The notes under the pieces are model-generated. The model had not been told where the DNA came from. It saw nothing but the letters and a program-made list of their open reading frames with translations, and made no database searches. The position numbers and the translations under genes were made by a program. From an uncultured Desulfuromonadales bacterium (GTDB lineage Bacteria; Desulfobacterota; Desulfuromonadia; Desulfuromonadales; Geopsychrobacteraceae), in NCBI GenBank assembly GCA_947259685.1, contig CAMYNC010000199.1:1-5764 (forward strand): a stretch of 5,764 bases of DNA. Reading direction: 5' to 3'. The stretch's first letter is position 1. Each line of letters starts with the position of its first letter. Positions 4,688 to 5,764 of the stretch are shown one piece after another.

Positions 4688-5572
4688 ATGATTACATTCA
4701 AGGTATCCTCTGCAGAAGATCAACTGTTGATCGAAGAGTTCCTCCAGCAACAGATCCCAGCCGCGCCGCTCAGCTATCTCCGTCAATTGCTCAAAAAAGC
4801 CAAAGTCAAGGCTGCTGATCGCTGTTTCTCGGTGGGCGACCCGGTGGTTGCCGGTGAGCAGATCTGCCTCCCAGGGTCGGGCCGTCTGCTCGAACTGGTC
4901 GCCGCGAGGCCGCAAATTGCAGCTGCGGTCAATACCCTCTATGAATCGCAGGAGATTCTGGTCGTTGACAAGCCGGCCGGGCTGGCGATCCACAGCAGCC
5001 AGGGGCATGAGCAGGATAACCTGACCGGCCGGGTTGCAGCACTGCTCGGCGAGCGGGGCTTGAACTTCATGGTGGCGCCGGTCCACCGGCTTGATCTGGA
5101 GACCTCGGGGCCGGTCATTTTTGGCAAGGGCAAACGTGCCTGCGCCGAACTGGGCAAGCTGTTTATGCAGCATGAAGTGGACAAGTATTACCAGGCGCTG
5201 GTGAAGGGGCATACTGCAGGGAGTGGTCGACTCGACTCAGTGGTTAAAGCGAAAGGCAAAGAAAAAACTGCTTTGACTGAATTCCGCAGTCTGGCCCGCA
5301 ACGATCAGGCGTCACTTTTGGAGTTGCAGTTGCACACCGGTCGCCAGCATCAGATCCGCCGCCAGCTGGCCGAAAAGGGCCATCCGCTATTTGGTGACAA
5401 ACGCTTTCGCGGTCCTTGCCCGGTTGCCTTGCCGCGGTTGTTCTTGCACTGCAGCCACCTCTCATTTATCGATCCCTTCAGCGCGACACCGCTGGCGATC
5501 GATTCGTCACTTCCGGCTGAGCTGGCAGACTTTTTACCGCAGGTCGGGATCGAGCTTGACGCTCAAGCGTAA
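4688..5572 (+). CDS. RluA-family RNA pseudouridine synthase, 294 aa
   Basis: This enzyme isomerises uridine to pseudouridine in rRNA or tRNA in the cytoplasm. An S4-like RNA-binding segment covers about residues 12-62 (LLIEEFLQQQ, LSYLRQLLKKAKVKAADR, VGDPVVAGEQICL). The catalytic domain follows from about 88 with ILVVDKPAGLAIHSS. The signature motif is HRLDLETSG at 133-141, with D136 as the catalytic aspartate. Further family motifs are KYYQAL (166-171, with the conserved Tyr168), LHTGRQHQIRRQLA (215-228) and LFLHCSHLSF (251-260). The usual GLLLxAK after TSG is replaced by GPVIFGKGKRA, so it is a divergent paralogue and I do not assign rluA, rluC or rluD. The ATG at 4688 is chosen because MITFKV aligns with normal family starts, although no strong ribosome binding site precedes it. 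It converges with the hydrolase gene 20 bp downstream. Confidence 0.93.
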   Translation: MITFKVSSAEDQLLIEEFLQQQIPAAPLSYLRQLLKKAKVKAADRCFSVGDPVVAGEQICLPGSGRLLELVAARPQIAAAVNTLYESQEILVVDKPAGLAIHSSQGHEQDNLTGRVAALLGERGLNFMVAPVHRLDLETSGPVIFGKGKRACAELGKLFMQHEVDKYYQALVKGHTAGSGRLDSVVKAKGKEKTALTEFRSLARNDQASLLELQLHTGRQHQIRRQLAEKGHPLFGDKRFRGPCPVALPRLFLHCSHLSFIDPFSATPLAIDSSLPAELADFLPQVGIELDAQA

Positions 5573-5591
5573 GCACGACAGCTGCATCCCG

Positions 5592-5606
5592 CTCAGGGTC
5601 CCTGAG
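5592..5606 (+). terminator. Palindrome at convergent gene ends, possible terminator
   Basis: CTCAGGG (5592-5598) and CCCTGAG (5600-5606) are exact inverted copies around one T. As RNA this gives a 5-bp stem with a five-base loop. On the plus strand it is followed by TCGTTCTTTTC, moderately T-rich, 20 bases past the pseudouridine synthase stop. It overlaps the last codons and stop of the opposite hydrolase gene. Confidence 0.4.
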
Positions 5607-5764
5607 TCGTTCTTTTCAACATCTCATCCAGCACCGCTTTCACCAACGGCAACATCCCCCGAACCATGACCTCGACTCCGGCAGCGGTCGGATGCATTCC
5701 ATCGGCCTGATTCAGTCCCGGCTCTGTGGCCACACCCTGGAGAAAAAACGGATAGAGGGGCACC
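5593..5764 (-). CDS. SGNH/GDSL hydrolase (TesA-like arylesterase), C-terminal 56 aa
   Basis: Only the C-terminus is present; the gene continues beyond the right edge. The minus strand reads VPLYPFFLQGVATEPGLNQ, then ADGMHPTAAGVEVMVRGMLP and a helical tail ending in TTQGP before TGA. DGMHP supplies the catalytic Asp21 and His24 (numbered within this fragment), the D-x-x-H of block V in SGNH hydrolases. The FLxGV...LNQxDGxHPxxxG context is typical of the TesA/arylesterase group. Such enzymes cleave esters or thioesters and are usually exported to the periplasm, but the signal peptide would be outside the window. The gene converges with the pseudouridine synthase gene. Confidence 0.9.
   Translation of the reverse strand, partial: VPLYPFFLQGVATEPGLNQADGMHPTAAGVEVMVRGMLPLVKAVLDEMLKRTTQGP

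Noticed and set aside
4589..5212. 207-codon minus-strand frame
   Set aside because: It is antisense to the pseudouridine synthase, which carries clear catalytic motifs; no family features on the minus strand.
5554..5568. GCTTGA/TCAAGC hairpin at the end of the pseudouridine synthase gene
   Set aside because: Short, inside the coding sequence and without a T-run on either strand.

Overview
The window looks like a chromosomal accessory stretch of a GC-rich, Gram-negative anaerobe-type bacterium. My best guess is the Desulfuromonadales (Geobacter/Desulfuromonas relatives). That guess rests on the small conserved hypothetical proteins, the CTCTGCG-type repeats and the AGTCCGACA-ended palindromic repeat. 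It is recall-based inference, not a database result.

Layout: bases 1-98 are the 3' end of a group II intron (domains V and VI, with branch-point A and splice junction). After a gene-poor, repeat-bearing stretch (99-347) comes a minus-strand DUF2917 gene (348-614). A 165-bp imperfect palindrome (639-803) lies directly upstream of its ribosome binding site, followed by an AT-richer divergent regulatory region with three CAGATACA sites and a dyad (836-919). From this region a MocR-type regulator (GntR helix-turn-helix fused to an aminotransferase fold, 953-2404) reads rightward. It is followed 70 bp later by a ten-helix EamA/DMT transporter (2475-3392). Regulator, transporter and divergent DUF2917 gene look like one metabolite-responsive export unit.

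The middle (3393-4687) is mostly non-coding. It holds two small minus-strand genes, each with an AAAGGAGG ribosome binding site: a 39-residue single-pass membrane protein (3496-3615) and a 70-residue zinc-ribbon protein (4047-4259) with a plausible promoter and terminator. There are also several structured or palindromic stretches, including a perfect 11-bp-arm palindrome at 4457-4481.

The right end has an RluA-family pseudouridine synthase (4688-5572) on the plus strand. Converging on it is the C-terminal end of an SGNH/GDSL hydrolase (TesA-like arylesterase) that runs off the window.

I saw no tRNA, rRNA or CRISPR array. No single large undescribed system is evident. The most unusual parts are the MocR/EamA/DUF2917 unit with its palindrome-invaded leader, and the two small minus-strand genes.
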